This document shows positions 49,649 through 56,897 of a stretch of 60,498 nucleotides of DNA, piece after piece; position 1 is the first letter of the stretch, and the number at the start of each line of letters is the position of its first letter. Both the position numbers and the translations under genes were made by a program. The notes under the pieces were generated by a model. The model had not been told where the DNA came from and ran no database searches. It was given only the letters and a program-made list of their open reading frames with translations. The DNA is taken from contig JADJCM010000008.1 of assembly GCA_016703225.1 (NCBI GenBank), positions 1 to 60,498 on the forward strand. The letters run 5' to 3'. This DNA comes from Lysobacterales bacterium (lineage in GTDB: Bacteria > Pseudomonadota > Gammaproteobacteria > Xanthomonadales > Ahniellaceae).

Positions 49649-50221
49649 GTGCTTTACGAGGCATTTCATCCCGAGCACGAACAAGAGCGGTGTGCATGGT
49701 TGCTGCGGGCGAGCTGCCGTGGACACATCTTGAGTGAGCAACACCTCCGCATGACATGGCCCCCCAGATTCGGTCCCGATATGGGCGACGTCGCGGCGGT
49801 GGAAGCGCTGGCCGAAAAGTTGATCGAAACGCTTTCGACAATCGAGATTCCTCAAGGTGTAGGTGCTTATGTTCCAAGTACCCCGACGTTGCCGCCTGCG
49901 GAGCCACACGTTCATGCGGTCTTGTACGCGCTCGTCGACCAGTACGCTCAATCGGCGGATTCGATTGGACTGAACGCGGCGCAGTCCGCGGCTTACCTGG
50001 ACCTGTCCGGTCGCGCGCGCGCAACAGGGCTGTTTCCGGCGGCCGTCACGCCAGAGCGCGACGCTCGAATGCGGCGACTCATCGCACTCGACCACGCGAT
50101 CAGAAATCGACCCGAAGTGCTGCCCATCAAGGACCATCTGATGAATGCCGTACTCGCCAGCGACATTCCTCGGATACGCGAGTTGCTGAGACCGGTAGGC
50201 CTGGATCCTGGCAGCGACTGA
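49649..50221 (+). CDS. Unrecognised 190-residue protein, third gene of the block
   Basis: GTG 49649 is the likely start (MLYEAFHPEHEQERCAWLLRASCRGHIL). Helical, soluble, without a recognisable catalytic motif. It ends 276 bp before the convergent CBASS operon. Same strand and spacing as the two genes before it, so part of one operon. Confidence 0.6.
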   Translation: MLYEAFHPEHEQERCAWLLRASCRGHILSEQHLRMTWPPRFGPDMGDVAAVEALAEKLIETLSTIEIPQGVGAYVPSTPTLPPAEPHVHAVLYALVDQYAQSADSIGLNAAQSAAYLDLSGRARATGLFPAAVTPERDARMRRLIALDHAIRNRPEVLPIKDHLMNAVLASDIPRIRELLRPVGLDPGSD

Positions 50222-50497
50222 GGGGTTGCAGCGCAGCGGCTCCTTAACTCCGTCATGCAAAGGCCTTCAATTCCGTAACTTTACATTCTTGGGCGTTGGG
50301 CAAAATTGGCCAAGATCCGGCAACGAGGATCAGGCGGGAGTTGTGTGCCTGGCTTTCTGATGCGAACGAGTAAAAGCCGATCTGATGGGTCGAAAGTTAG
50401 AAAACCTCTATGAAACGCCAGCTTACGTAGAAACGGCTGTGCTTTTTTCAATTAAGGGCCAAGGCTTGTTCAATTCATTCAACACGAGTGTGAGTGC

Positions 50498-50998
50498 TCA
50501 AGCCTCCCGTTGGTCATCGTCGCGACAGGACAGATCGAGGCATTTCCTTGCGTCGACTGCAGATCCGACACCGAGCCAGTCTTCAGTGCGGTCACCCAGA
50601 ATCATGAAGACCATAAGATCGACACGGGCTGCACATATCTTTCGCCATTCGCTCCGATCCAGAGGCGACGGCATTGGGGTTGATTCCGGATGTGAATGCC
50701 ACTCCCCGATGTGGTCGAGCGCTCCGTGCGCCTCGCGCCATCGGTCCAAAGCATACGCTTGATGGAAGGCATCACGTCGTTCGAATTGGAATCGGCTGCG
50801 TTTGTCGTGGGGTTGCGGTCGAGTGGCGTCAGTGACATGTAGGTGCGCGCCTCTCCTGTAACCGAGCAAGATGCCGCCTGCTTCTGAATCGTGAGCGCGG
50901 TGCTGGCGAAATGCGTCGATCCGCTGCAGTACAACGCCTTCCACGAGCACCATGCCCAACGGGTCAAATGGATTTAGCCGGAGCGCGTAGTCGAGCAT
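50498..50998 (-). CDS. cap3: Cap3: JAB/JAMM isopeptidase of type II CBASS
   Basis: 166 residues from ATG 50998 (AGGA eight bases upstream; ATG 51007 is also possible), overlapping the cap2 end. JAMM metalloprotease motif: Glu in SEAGGILLGY and HSHPESTPMPSPLD (HxHx10D zinc site) in GEWHSHP. Cap3 removes the conjugate that Cap2 builds on the CD-NTase, limiting activation. Last gene of the operon, 3' end convergent with the unknown block. Intact. Confidence 0.9.
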   Translation of the reverse strand: MLDYALRLNPFDPLGMVLVEGVVLQRIDAFRQHRAHDSEAGGILLGYRRGAHLHVTDATRPQPHDKRSRFQFERRDAFHQAYALDRWREAHGALDHIGEWHSHPESTPMPSPLDRSEWRKICAARVDLMVFMILGDRTEDWLGVGSAVDARKCLDLSCRDDDQREA

Positions 50999-52647
50999 GC
51001 CGGACATCCTGATAGCGGGGATAAGTTCTGGTTCTTGATCTCTCGGACCGCCTGCGCCTCAACGAAGCGAGTTCGAAAACGTGGTCCAGGATCGCCTTGC
51101 AGCCAACCCGCCGTCATGTCGATGGCCAATGCGGCCGCCGACATCGGGGCCGAGACTGCGTACGGCGTAAAGGCATTGCAGCCGAGCACTCTGGTTTGGG
51201 TCGGCTCTCGAAGCGGTTCGAATCGGGGCTTTCGTTCCAGATCAGGCAGACGCAAGCAGCGATAGCAAGCGAACTTCTTCCGGTCGACCCATAGGGCCTG
51301 AACACACTGGCCGTTTCCTAGAATCCATACATGCAACATCGGCGGTCTGGATCTCGAAGGCAACAGCGTGTGGTAGTGGTTCAGCGCTTCGGACAGTGCT
51401 TCTTCGCCGGTCGCATTGATCACCAGGTCGCCGCTGAGATCTTTTGCGAAGTCTACCGATCGCGGCTCGGCAATGAGCGTCAGCGCCGGAAACTGTTGCA
51501 GCAAGGCAGCCTTGAGCGCTTCGGGTTTCTTAGCGTAGAGGTGGTCGATTCCGAGATAGTGACGCCCTAGATTTCCGGGAGCGAGCACGTCCGGATCGAT
51601 CAGCGTGAGTCGGCCTTTCGTGCCAGAGCCGGCTCCGAGCTTCGCCAATGCCTGTGCCAGGTAGCCGCCGATGGCGCCGCATCCAATCAACGTGATTCTG
51701 CGATCCTTCAAGCTGGGAAAACTCAGGTTTCGGCTGTGCACAAAATCAGATCCGACCTCGGTGACAGCGAGCCGACTCACCGCCACTTCATGACCGTGGT
51801 TGTGCAGGAATTGCCGATATCGCGTCGGCCGACGCTTGTATGCGGTGCGTTTTACCTGGTCCAGTTTGATGGTGAATCCGAACCAACCTGCCGGCGAATG
51901 GATCAGAAACATCGCCGTGGATGACGCTAGGTATTCGGGCTTACCGAGAATGGTCTGAAGACGCTGATATGCATCGCGTCCCAATAATCGGAACCAAGCG
52001 AACATCTGAGCCACGGTTTTTGGCAGCTCTGCGGCGGGCAGCGTCGGAGGAGAGGCTGCCCTCAACAGCCAACAAGTCATGCGGGATGTCTGCTTCGACC
52101 AGCCTCGAGCCTTGCAGAAGCCGTCCACTTCTCGCGGTTGGGTGGACACGAACGCGTGGTTCTGGCCATCCAGGAAGTAGCAACTCGCTTCCTCGTCGTG
52201 CGCGCCCACACTACCCAATAACAGAGAGACGGGTATCGGCAATTGCCCAAGCATCCAGGTCGCGCCGAATTCCGTTTCGAATTCACGCTGGCGATAGTCT
52301 GCATCGCTGCACAAACGGTCCAGAACGTCACGCGCCTGTTCGAGGCATTGTGACAACGCAACCTCGGGTCGGTAGCGATCCAAAATCACCGATCGGGCCG
52401 CGAAGTAACACAGCCCGTTGGTGCCGAACAGATGGGGTGAGACCGATGACAGGAAGACCGGTCGCTCCCGGAGATGGATGGCGGGATACGAAACAAAGTC
52501 CCAATCCGTGATCTGAAGGCGAACTGGCACGGTTCCCGCCCGACACTTGAGCTCGCCATCGAAGTAGCGTCGTCCTCGCGGCGCAGCGGTCGATCGAAAC
52601 CCTGCGTTCCGCAAGAAGGTCAGCGCGACGCCGATGCGCGAATTCAA
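50974..52647 (-). CDS. cap2: Cap2: E2-E1 fusion conjugating enzyme of type II CBASS
   Basis: 557 residues from TTG 52647, two bases after the CD-NTase stop; a longer ATG frame would overlap by 77 bp. N-terminal E2-like domain with candidate Cys80 (NGLCYFAA). C-terminal ThiF/E1 adenylation domain with IGCGAIGG (~322-328), ATP-site Asp in LIDPDV, and E1 Cys~490 (VLGCNAFTPY). CxxC pairs (ACYRC and GCPAC) form a probable zinc site. Cap2 ligates the CD-NTase C-terminus to targets, priming it. Intact. Confidence 0.92.
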   Translation of the reverse strand: MNSRIGVALTFLRNAGFRSTAAPRGRRYFDGELKCRAGTVPVRLQITDWDFVSYPAIHLRERPVFLSSVSPHLFGTNGLCYFAARSVILDRYRPEVALSQCLEQARDVLDRLCSDADYRQREFETEFGATWMLGQLPIPVSLLLGSVGAHDEEASCYFLDGQNHAFVSTQPREVDGFCKARGWSKQTSRMTCWLLRAASPPTLPAAELPKTVAQMFAWFRLLGRDAYQRLQTILGKPEYLASSTAMFLIHSPAGWFGFTIKLDQVKRTAYKRRPTRYRQFLHNHGHEVAVSRLAVTEVGSDFVHSRNLSFPSLKDRRITLIGCGAIGGYLAQALAKLGAGSGTKGRLTLIDPDVLAPGNLGRHYLGIDHLYAKKPEALKAALLQQFPALTLIAEPRSVDFAKDLSGDLVINATGEEALSEALNHYHTLLPSRSRPPMLHVWILGNGQCVQALWVDRKKFACYRCLRLPDLERKPRFEPLREPTQTRVLGCNAFTPYAVSAPMSAAALAIDMTAGWLQGDPGPRFRTRFVEAQAVREIKNQNLSPLSGCPACSTTRSG

Positions 52648-52648
52648 G

Positions 52649-53818
52649 TTAGCCCGCCTTGGTTGCCTGCACGGTCGGTGCGAACACGGCCGCTGCCGGC
52701 GTGTAGCGAACGATATCGGCGCCATCGTCGGTATCGATGAGGCTTACATCGTTCGGGATGCGTTGCCCAAACAGCTGACGGACCGTATCGACGGCGCCTT
52801 GTCGCATCGCGTACGAATGGCTGCGTGCCCCGTTCAAACGTGTAACCAGATTTCTTGCCAAGACGGAAGCGGCGCTGCGTTGCGATGCATCGAGCCGATT
52901 GAAGTCCTCAGCGCCAGCATCAATGCCGGGCTCATGCAGGTTCGAAGCGAGCGCGTGGACGAGCGTGGAGGCCGCGTGCTCCAAGGCCAGGTCATCGCGA
53001 CGCGGCTTGAATTGAAATGTCTGCGTGACCGCGATCATCAACGCGACAGAACTAGGTCCATCACCGTTCGGCCATTGGTGATCTCGCCATGCCTTCACAT
53101 ATCGACAAACGCGGCGAAGTTGCTCGCCGTGGTCCGCGACGCGATCGGTGAACCAGAGGGCAACCGCTTCGGGATCGGATGCACGCCATTCGCCACTTCG
53201 ACAAGCGAGGTAGATTCCTTCCATCTGCTCCCAGAAAGCTTCCGGCATTTCGCCGGCCTCGGCACTCTCGCTCAGCACAGCAGCCTCGCGGAAACTCGTG
53301 CTGTTCTGAGCGCTGGCCAGCGCTTTCTCGGCGACCTGCAGAAACTGGTCTTCGGATGCAGCGTAAAGCGGTACGTCGATGTGCGCCCACGTCGCAATCT
53401 TCACGCGCACGCAGGTCGCCTTGTCGCCGATCAGGCTCCAGCCGCGTTCTGTGCAGAGCTGCTGCAGTGCCTTCTCGACCAACTGGAAGTACAACCTTGC
53501 CATGGGTGCCGGCGGGCCATTGTCCGCCCAGACTGCGACGGGCAAGTAGACGCCGAAGTCCCAGTCCATTTCTTGCTGGTGCGACGGTTGTATGCATGTT
53601 CGGTACGCCCATGAGCCTTGCGTGCGAAAGCGAGGACTAACCATGTGCGCCATGCCCAACACCGTCGTCGAAGCCGCGCGAATTCGCTCACGGAGTCGGT
53701 CACGAATGGCATTCTTTGCTTCAACCAACACGCGACGCTGTTCGGCGCTTGGCGGCAGCTTTTCGTCGAAGCTTTCGCTGTGACCGTCGTTCAAAAACAA
53801 CTTATTCAACTTGAGCAT
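52649..53818 (-). CDS. CD-NTase (DncV-like cyclic dinucleotide synthase) of CBASS
   Basis: 389 residues from ATG 53818. Nucleotidyltransferase core: GS at 68-69 (RTQGSWAYRT), Asp85 and Asp87 (QEMDWDFGVYLP) and Asp148 (AHIDVPLYA), the DncV pattern. The helical C-terminal domain ends ATKAG, a terminal Gly suited to conjugation by Cap2. On phage infection such enzymes make a cyclic dinucleotide (cGAMP for DncV) that activates the effector. It overlaps the capV stop by 17 bp. The exact nucleotide product is not predictable here. Confidence 0.93.
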   Translation of the reverse strand: MLKLNKLFLNDGHSESFDEKLPPSAEQRRVLVEAKNAIRDRLRERIRAASTTVLGMAHMVSPRFRTQGSWAYRTCIQPSHQQEMDWDFGVYLPVAVWADNGPPAPMARLYFQLVEKALQQLCTERGWSLIGDKATCVRVKIATWAHIDVPLYAASEDQFLQVAEKALASAQNSTSFREAAVLSESAEAGEMPEAFWEQMEGIYLACRSGEWRASDPEAVALWFTDRVADHGEQLRRVCRYVKAWRDHQWPNGDGPSSVALMIAVTQTFQFKPRRDDLALEHAASTLVHALASNLHEPGIDAGAEDFNRLDASQRSAASVLARNLVTRLNGARSHSYAMRQGAVDTVRQLFGQRIPNDVSLIDTDDGADIVRYTPAAAVFAPTVQATKAG

Positions 53819-54836
53819 GGCTGACTCCCTGGACCGCATATGGGCCGTGATAGAAGGTCGGCGTCGGGGCAATGTGATTCAGGACGGCGCGAACGCCAGC
53901 GTCGCCCAGACAGATTTTTGATCGTTCGGCAGCGGAGCCGAGCAGGACTTCCCTCGCTGCCGCATCAGTCTTGTCGAGTGCTACTGCGCGCGCTCGTTCG
54001 TCGGTCAAGTCCTCGTCGACGTGGTGGTAGTGACCGGCTGGGAGTTGATGGCGCAGAAGATTGTCGACCAGCGATTCTTGAGCGGAAATCGCGACGCCGA
54101 AGAGTCGTTTGGCGGTGTTGGGCGGCCACCATCCACCCCAATCGCGGGTGCCGCCTTCGCGGTTGCGGCGGGGGTCCACCGTGTACTTCGCGGACATCGT
54201 GCCAATGGCGACGACATGAATATCGCCACGCTGCTGCTTCATGAAATGACGCGCTTCATGCACGCCGAGTAGCCCCGGCGCGTTCGCAAACAGCCCACCG
54301 TCGATGTACTGACAGTTATTGAACACGTGTCTCGGGAAAAATCCGGGAGCAGCGCTGGTCGCGAGTGCGACATCCGCCATACGATGTTTGTGATCCGTGA
54401 CGAAGTTCGGATGGTGGGGTGTCTTGAAGACCACGGGACGGCCCGTGGTGTAGTTGATCGCCGGTACGAGCACCGGGTGTCTGCAGGCACCGACGGTGTT
54501 TTCCCCAAAGAGTTCTGGGCCGCACAGCAGCTGATACAGCGATGATTGGGCATAAGGCGCGCGCCACAGTCCGCCGAGCGAGCGGCGACGCTGAAAAATT
54601 TGTTCGCCCTTCGTTTCGAACAACCTGACCATGCGGTCCGCTGTAATTTCGAGCGCGAGAGCCAAGGCCAGAATTCCGCCGATCGAAGTTCCGGCCAGCA
54701 GGTCAAATCGAGTGGCGATGGGTGCGCCGATGGACTGTTCCATGTCGGCCAAGACGCGAGCTGTGAAAAGTCCGCGATAGCCGCCGCCCGAGAGGGCGAG
54801 GATCTGAAATCGTTCTTGCGGGTCAGGTTCGGACAT
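53802..54836 (-). CDS. capV: CapV: patatin-like phospholipase effector of CBASS
   Basis: 344 residues from ATG 54836 with GAGGGG upstream. Patatin motifs: oxyanion GGGYRG (~17-22), nucleophile Ser51 in GTSIGG and Asp179 in DGGLFANAP, a complete Ser-Asp dyad. When its cyclic dinucleotide binds, CapV degrades membrane phospholipid and kills the infected cell. First gene of an operon in the order capV-cdn-cap2-cap3, the same as the Vibrio cholerae seventh-pandemic island system. Intact. Confidence 0.93.
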   Translation of the reverse strand: MSEPDPQERFQILALSGGGYRGLFTARVLADMEQSIGAPIATRFDLLAGTSIGGILALALALEITADRMVRLFETKGEQIFQRRRSLGGLWRAPYAQSSLYQLLCGPELFGENTVGACRHPVLVPAINYTTGRPVVFKTPHHPNFVTDHKHRMADVALATSAAPGFFPRHVFNNCQYIDGGLFANAPGLLGVHEARHFMKQQRGDIHVVAIGTMSAKYTVDPRRNREGGTRDWGGWWPPNTAKRLFGVAISAQESLVDNLLRHQLPAGHYHHVDEDLTDERARAVALDKTDAAAREVLLGSAAERSKICLGDAGVRAVLNHIAPTPTFYHGPYAVQGVSHAQVE

Positions 54837-55153
54837 AGGTTTCCCCTCGGTGATCGCCGGCGGGCCGGCCGCACTTGGCCGCTCTGATCGCCGGGGTACC
54901 CGCACCTCGGTGGTCGCAGACCCTAATGCTGGTCTGTCTCAATTCCCGCGACGTGTCAGTTTTTCCCCATCATGTTGTGTTCTTTTCGTCGCGCGGCACA
55001 AAATGTGGACGGCGTCACGCTTTTCAAGTAGGGCGTGAGCGGGTCCATCTTCGTCGCGGCCGGTGCCGGCGATCGTCCTTTCTGCGTGGCATGGATTCCG
55101 CGTCGCTCAGCGCTGGCGATTTCGTACCGCAACGGGCCGGAAAAGCGTCGTTG

Positions 55154-55202
55154 GGACAGCTAAGGCGGGATAATTCAGGATTATCCCGCCTTAGAAATGT
55201 CC
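55154..55202. repeat. Large perfect dyad: candidate recombination core or regulator site
   Basis: CTAAGGCGGGATAAT (55160-55174) and its exact reverse complement (55180-55194) flank a 5-bp spacer TCAGG. An outer pair, GGACA/TGTCC, lies at 55154-55158 and 55198-55202. A 35-bp two-armed site is the size of a tyrosine recombinase core, and it sits upstream of the tnpT-like gene where Tn4651-type elements keep rst. It could alternatively be a KfrA-type operator or a terminator; no T-run follows either arm. Confidence 0.7.
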
Positions 55203-55229
55203 TTTGTGTTCCATATTTCACCGTATCGT

Positions 55230-55261
55230 AGTACATACCATCACAGTACATACCACAGTAC
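55230..55261. repeat. Direct repeats upstream of the tnpT-like gene
   Basis: AGTACATACCA occurs at 55230-55240 and 55245-55255, followed by a partial AGTAC at 55257-55261. They lie 20-50 bp before the start codon, a typical place for autoregulation by a KfrA-type DNA-binding protein or for accessory recombination sites. Confidence 0.6.
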
Positions 55262-55280
55262 GCAATAAGCGGAGGGCGAT

Positions 55281-56369
55281 ATGGCACGTGGCGGCGTATA
55301 CCGGACCGACGTCGAGAAGGCGCGGCGTGCCTTGCTCGACCAAGGCAAGAACCCAACGATCGATGGCGTGCGCGCCGAGCTGGGTAACACCGGCTCACGT
55401 ACGACGATCCACCGGTACCTCCGAGAACTGGAGGCGGAAGAGCCGCCGCAAACCGGCACCAAGGTTGCCGTCAGCGACGCGCTCCAGCAGCTCGTTCAAC
55501 GTCTTTCAGAACAACTGCATGCGGAAACCGATGTCGTTTTGGCGGAGCAAACGGCCACCAATGCGCTCAAGCTGAAGGAAGCTGAGGCACGGACCGAGCT
55601 GGCGGCCAAGGAATCGGGGGAGCTTCGAATCGCATTGCAGCGAACTGAGCAACACCTGGTCGACGAGAGCACCAAGCACGCAGGAACAGCCGCCGAACTG
55701 CAGCAGGCCCGCATCCAGCTGGCTCAATTGGAAGAGCGCGTGGCAGGGCACGAGAAGCGCGCACAGGAACATGACACCCAATTGCAGTCGCTGGAAGAGA
55801 AACACCGGCATGCGCGCGACAGCCTGGAACACTTCCGAACGTCCTCCAAGGAACAGCGCGATCGCGAACATCGCCAGCACGAACAAGCACTCGAGGCGCT
55901 CCAGGGAGAACTGCGCAACGCTGGCGATCAGTTGGCTGCAAAGAATGCCGATCTGCTGCAGTTGAATCGGGACAACGGCCGCCTGACCGAGCAACTTACC
56001 CAGGCGCAGCAAACGCTCAAGGGATTAGAGCGTGATCAATATCAGCTGCAGCAAGAGCTGTCGGAACTACGCCCGCTGTCATCACGAATGACGGCATTGG
56101 AGGAGCAGGCGGCCAAATCGATCGCTGAGGCCACCGCGTTGCGCGAACAACTCGACAGCGAGCGGAAGCGCTCCCGTCAATTGACGCAAGAGTTGAGCAC
56201 AGCCGAGATCGAGAAGACGCGCGTCGCAGCCAAACTCGAAGGTATGGAAGCAGCACTGGCACATCAAGCAAACCCGCCGGCACGAAAGGGGAAACAAGTG
56301 ACTGCCAAGCACGACGAAAACACCGGTCAGCTGCAGCTTGAAGGCTCAGGTTCGGACGTGACGACATGA
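55281..56369 (+). CDS. KfrA-type DNA-binding coiled-coil protein, TnpT-like
   Basis: 362 residues from ATG 55281 (GGAGGG upstream). Residues ~1-55 form a KfrA N-terminal HTH (VEKARRALLDQGKNPTIDGVRAELGNTGSRTTIHRYLRELE). Residues ~65-335 are a nearly continuous Glu/Gln/Leu-rich coiled coil. In Tn4651-type transposons the cointegrate-resolution partner TnpT has this architecture and works with the tyrosine recombinase. Here it sits 49 bp inside the right inverted repeat, 48 kb from the recombinase. It could instead be a plasmid KfrA-like factor, but the location favours a transposon function. Confidence 0.82.
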   Translation: MARGGVYRTDVEKARRALLDQGKNPTIDGVRAELGNTGSRTTIHRYLRELEAEEPPQTGTKVAVSDALQQLVQRLSEQLHAETDVVLAEQTATNALKLKEAEARTELAAKESGELRIALQRTEQHLVDESTKHAGTAAELQQARIQLAQLEERVAGHEKRAQEHDTQLQSLEEKHRHARDSLEHFRTSSKEQRDREHRQHEQALEALQGELRNAGDQLAAKNADLLQLNRDNGRLTEQLTQAQQTLKGLERDQYQLQQELSELRPLSSRMTALEEQAAKSIAEATALREQLDSERKRSRQLTQELSTAEIEKTRVAAKLEGMEAALAHQANPPARKGKQVTAKHDENTGQLQLEGSGSDVTT

Positions 56370-56417
56370 CCGATCGGCATTTCGTCATGAAAGGTCGTCA
56401 AGTCAAAGAGTTAGACC

Positions 56418-56455
56418 CGAACGGCTGGATTTCTTCCGATTCCCGGCCGTCCCTC
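56418..56455. repeat. Right terminal inverted repeat (IRR)
   Basis: 56437-56455 is the exact reverse complement of 2762-2780, and 33 of 37 positions match over the full repeat. It defines the right end of the transposon just beyond the tnpT-like gene. Confidence 0.93.
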
Positions 56456-56460
56456 ATCTA
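56456..56460. repeat. Right 5-bp target-site duplication ATCTA
   Basis: Identical to 2757-2761 and directly abutting IRR, as expected for one Tn3-family insertion. Confidence 0.93.
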
Positions 56461-56897
56461 GCGGGATTACAGTCAGCACCGGGCCCGGTGGCTGAGTGAT
56501 GCGGGGTCTGGGATGAGATCCGTTTGCGAGGAGAAGCGACTGGCAAACTGTCCGAGAAGATTGGTGGGCGCGATAAACAGTTGGAGGCGGTCTGATCGCG
56601 GCGATTGGTAGGTCGGGTTCGAAATGCTGTCCACGAGTGCTTAGATCTTTCCGCTTGGCGTTCACGCCAGCTCAGACTTTTCCGCCTGCGTTCATCGTTG
56701 TGCAGAGTTGTTCGCGTCAGTCGCCCAGACTATCCGCCGGCATTGCCCAGAATTGTCCGCAGTGAACACTCGAAGATCCTGCGGCACTGATCGCCGATCT
56801 GGACCAGTCGCTGGCAGCGATCTGAACGGCCGCAATCAGCGCACAATGTATATTATGTCTAGTACAGAGTAACCCACGGTCACTCGACCTTGGTTCC
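56461..56897. other. Right-flank non-coding region
   Basis: 437 bp between the element and the fdhA-like gene with no credible gene. It holds a set of degenerate direct repeats (56641-56760) and an AT-rich patch around 56846-56866 (ATGTATATTATGTC). Confidence 0.5.
56641..56760. repeat. Five degenerate direct repeats, consensus CAGAnTTnTCCGC
   Basis: Copies: TTAGATCTTTCCGC (56641), TCAGACTTTTCCGC (56672), GCAGAGTTGTTCGC (56702), CCAGACTATCCGC (56725) and CCAGAATTGTCCGC (56747). Spacings are 31, 30, 23 and 22 bp. The pattern resembles transposase-binding repeats at insertion sequence ends (for example IS21 type), but no transposase is adjacent. Confidence 0.6.

Larger units (their letters stand above)
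54837..55280. other. Divergent intergenic region between capV and the tnpT-like gene
   Basis: 444 bp without a gene, locally AT-richer than its surroundings. It holds a 6-bp dyad near capV, CAGACC-(8)-GGTCTG (54917-54936), the large dyad at 55154-55202, and three short direct repeats (55230-55261). It must contain promoters for both divergent units; I cannot place them with confidence. Confidence 0.6.
2762..56455. mobile_element. 53.7-kb Tn3-family transposon carrying metal efflux, lipid A modification and CBASS genes
   Basis: Bounded by matching inverted repeats (2762-2799 and 56418-56455) and a perfect ATCTA duplication. The transposition genes are tnpA and a tyrosine recombinase at the left end, and a KfrA/TnpT-like gene at the right end. 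Everything between is cargo. Joining 2761 to 56461 restores an uninterrupted sequence directly after the yegP stop. The combination of DDE transposase, tyrosine recombinase and coiled-coil partner recalls the Tn4651 group of Tn3 elements. That subgroup assignment rests on gene content and not on an alignment. Confidence 0.92.

Noticed and set aside
48387..50221. Treating the unknown three-gene block as CBASS accessory genes
   Set aside because: It is on the opposite strand, convergent with the CBASS operon and has its own regulator. A complete type II set is already present.
50385..50762. Plus-strand frame starting MGRKLENLYETPAYVE between the unknown block and cap3
   Set aside because: Only the first ~40 codons look protein-like. 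The rest is antisense to cap3, with no clear ribosome site. Possibly a remnant, not supportable as a gene.
56366..56461. A 31-codon frame overlapping the tnpT-like stop and crossing the right inverted repeat
   Set aside because: Its C-terminal part is the inverted repeat and its stop is completed by the target site, so it would change with every insertion.
56641..56760. CRISPR array
   Set aside because: Repeats are degenerate, 13-14 bp, with spacings of 22-31 bp and no cas genes nearby.
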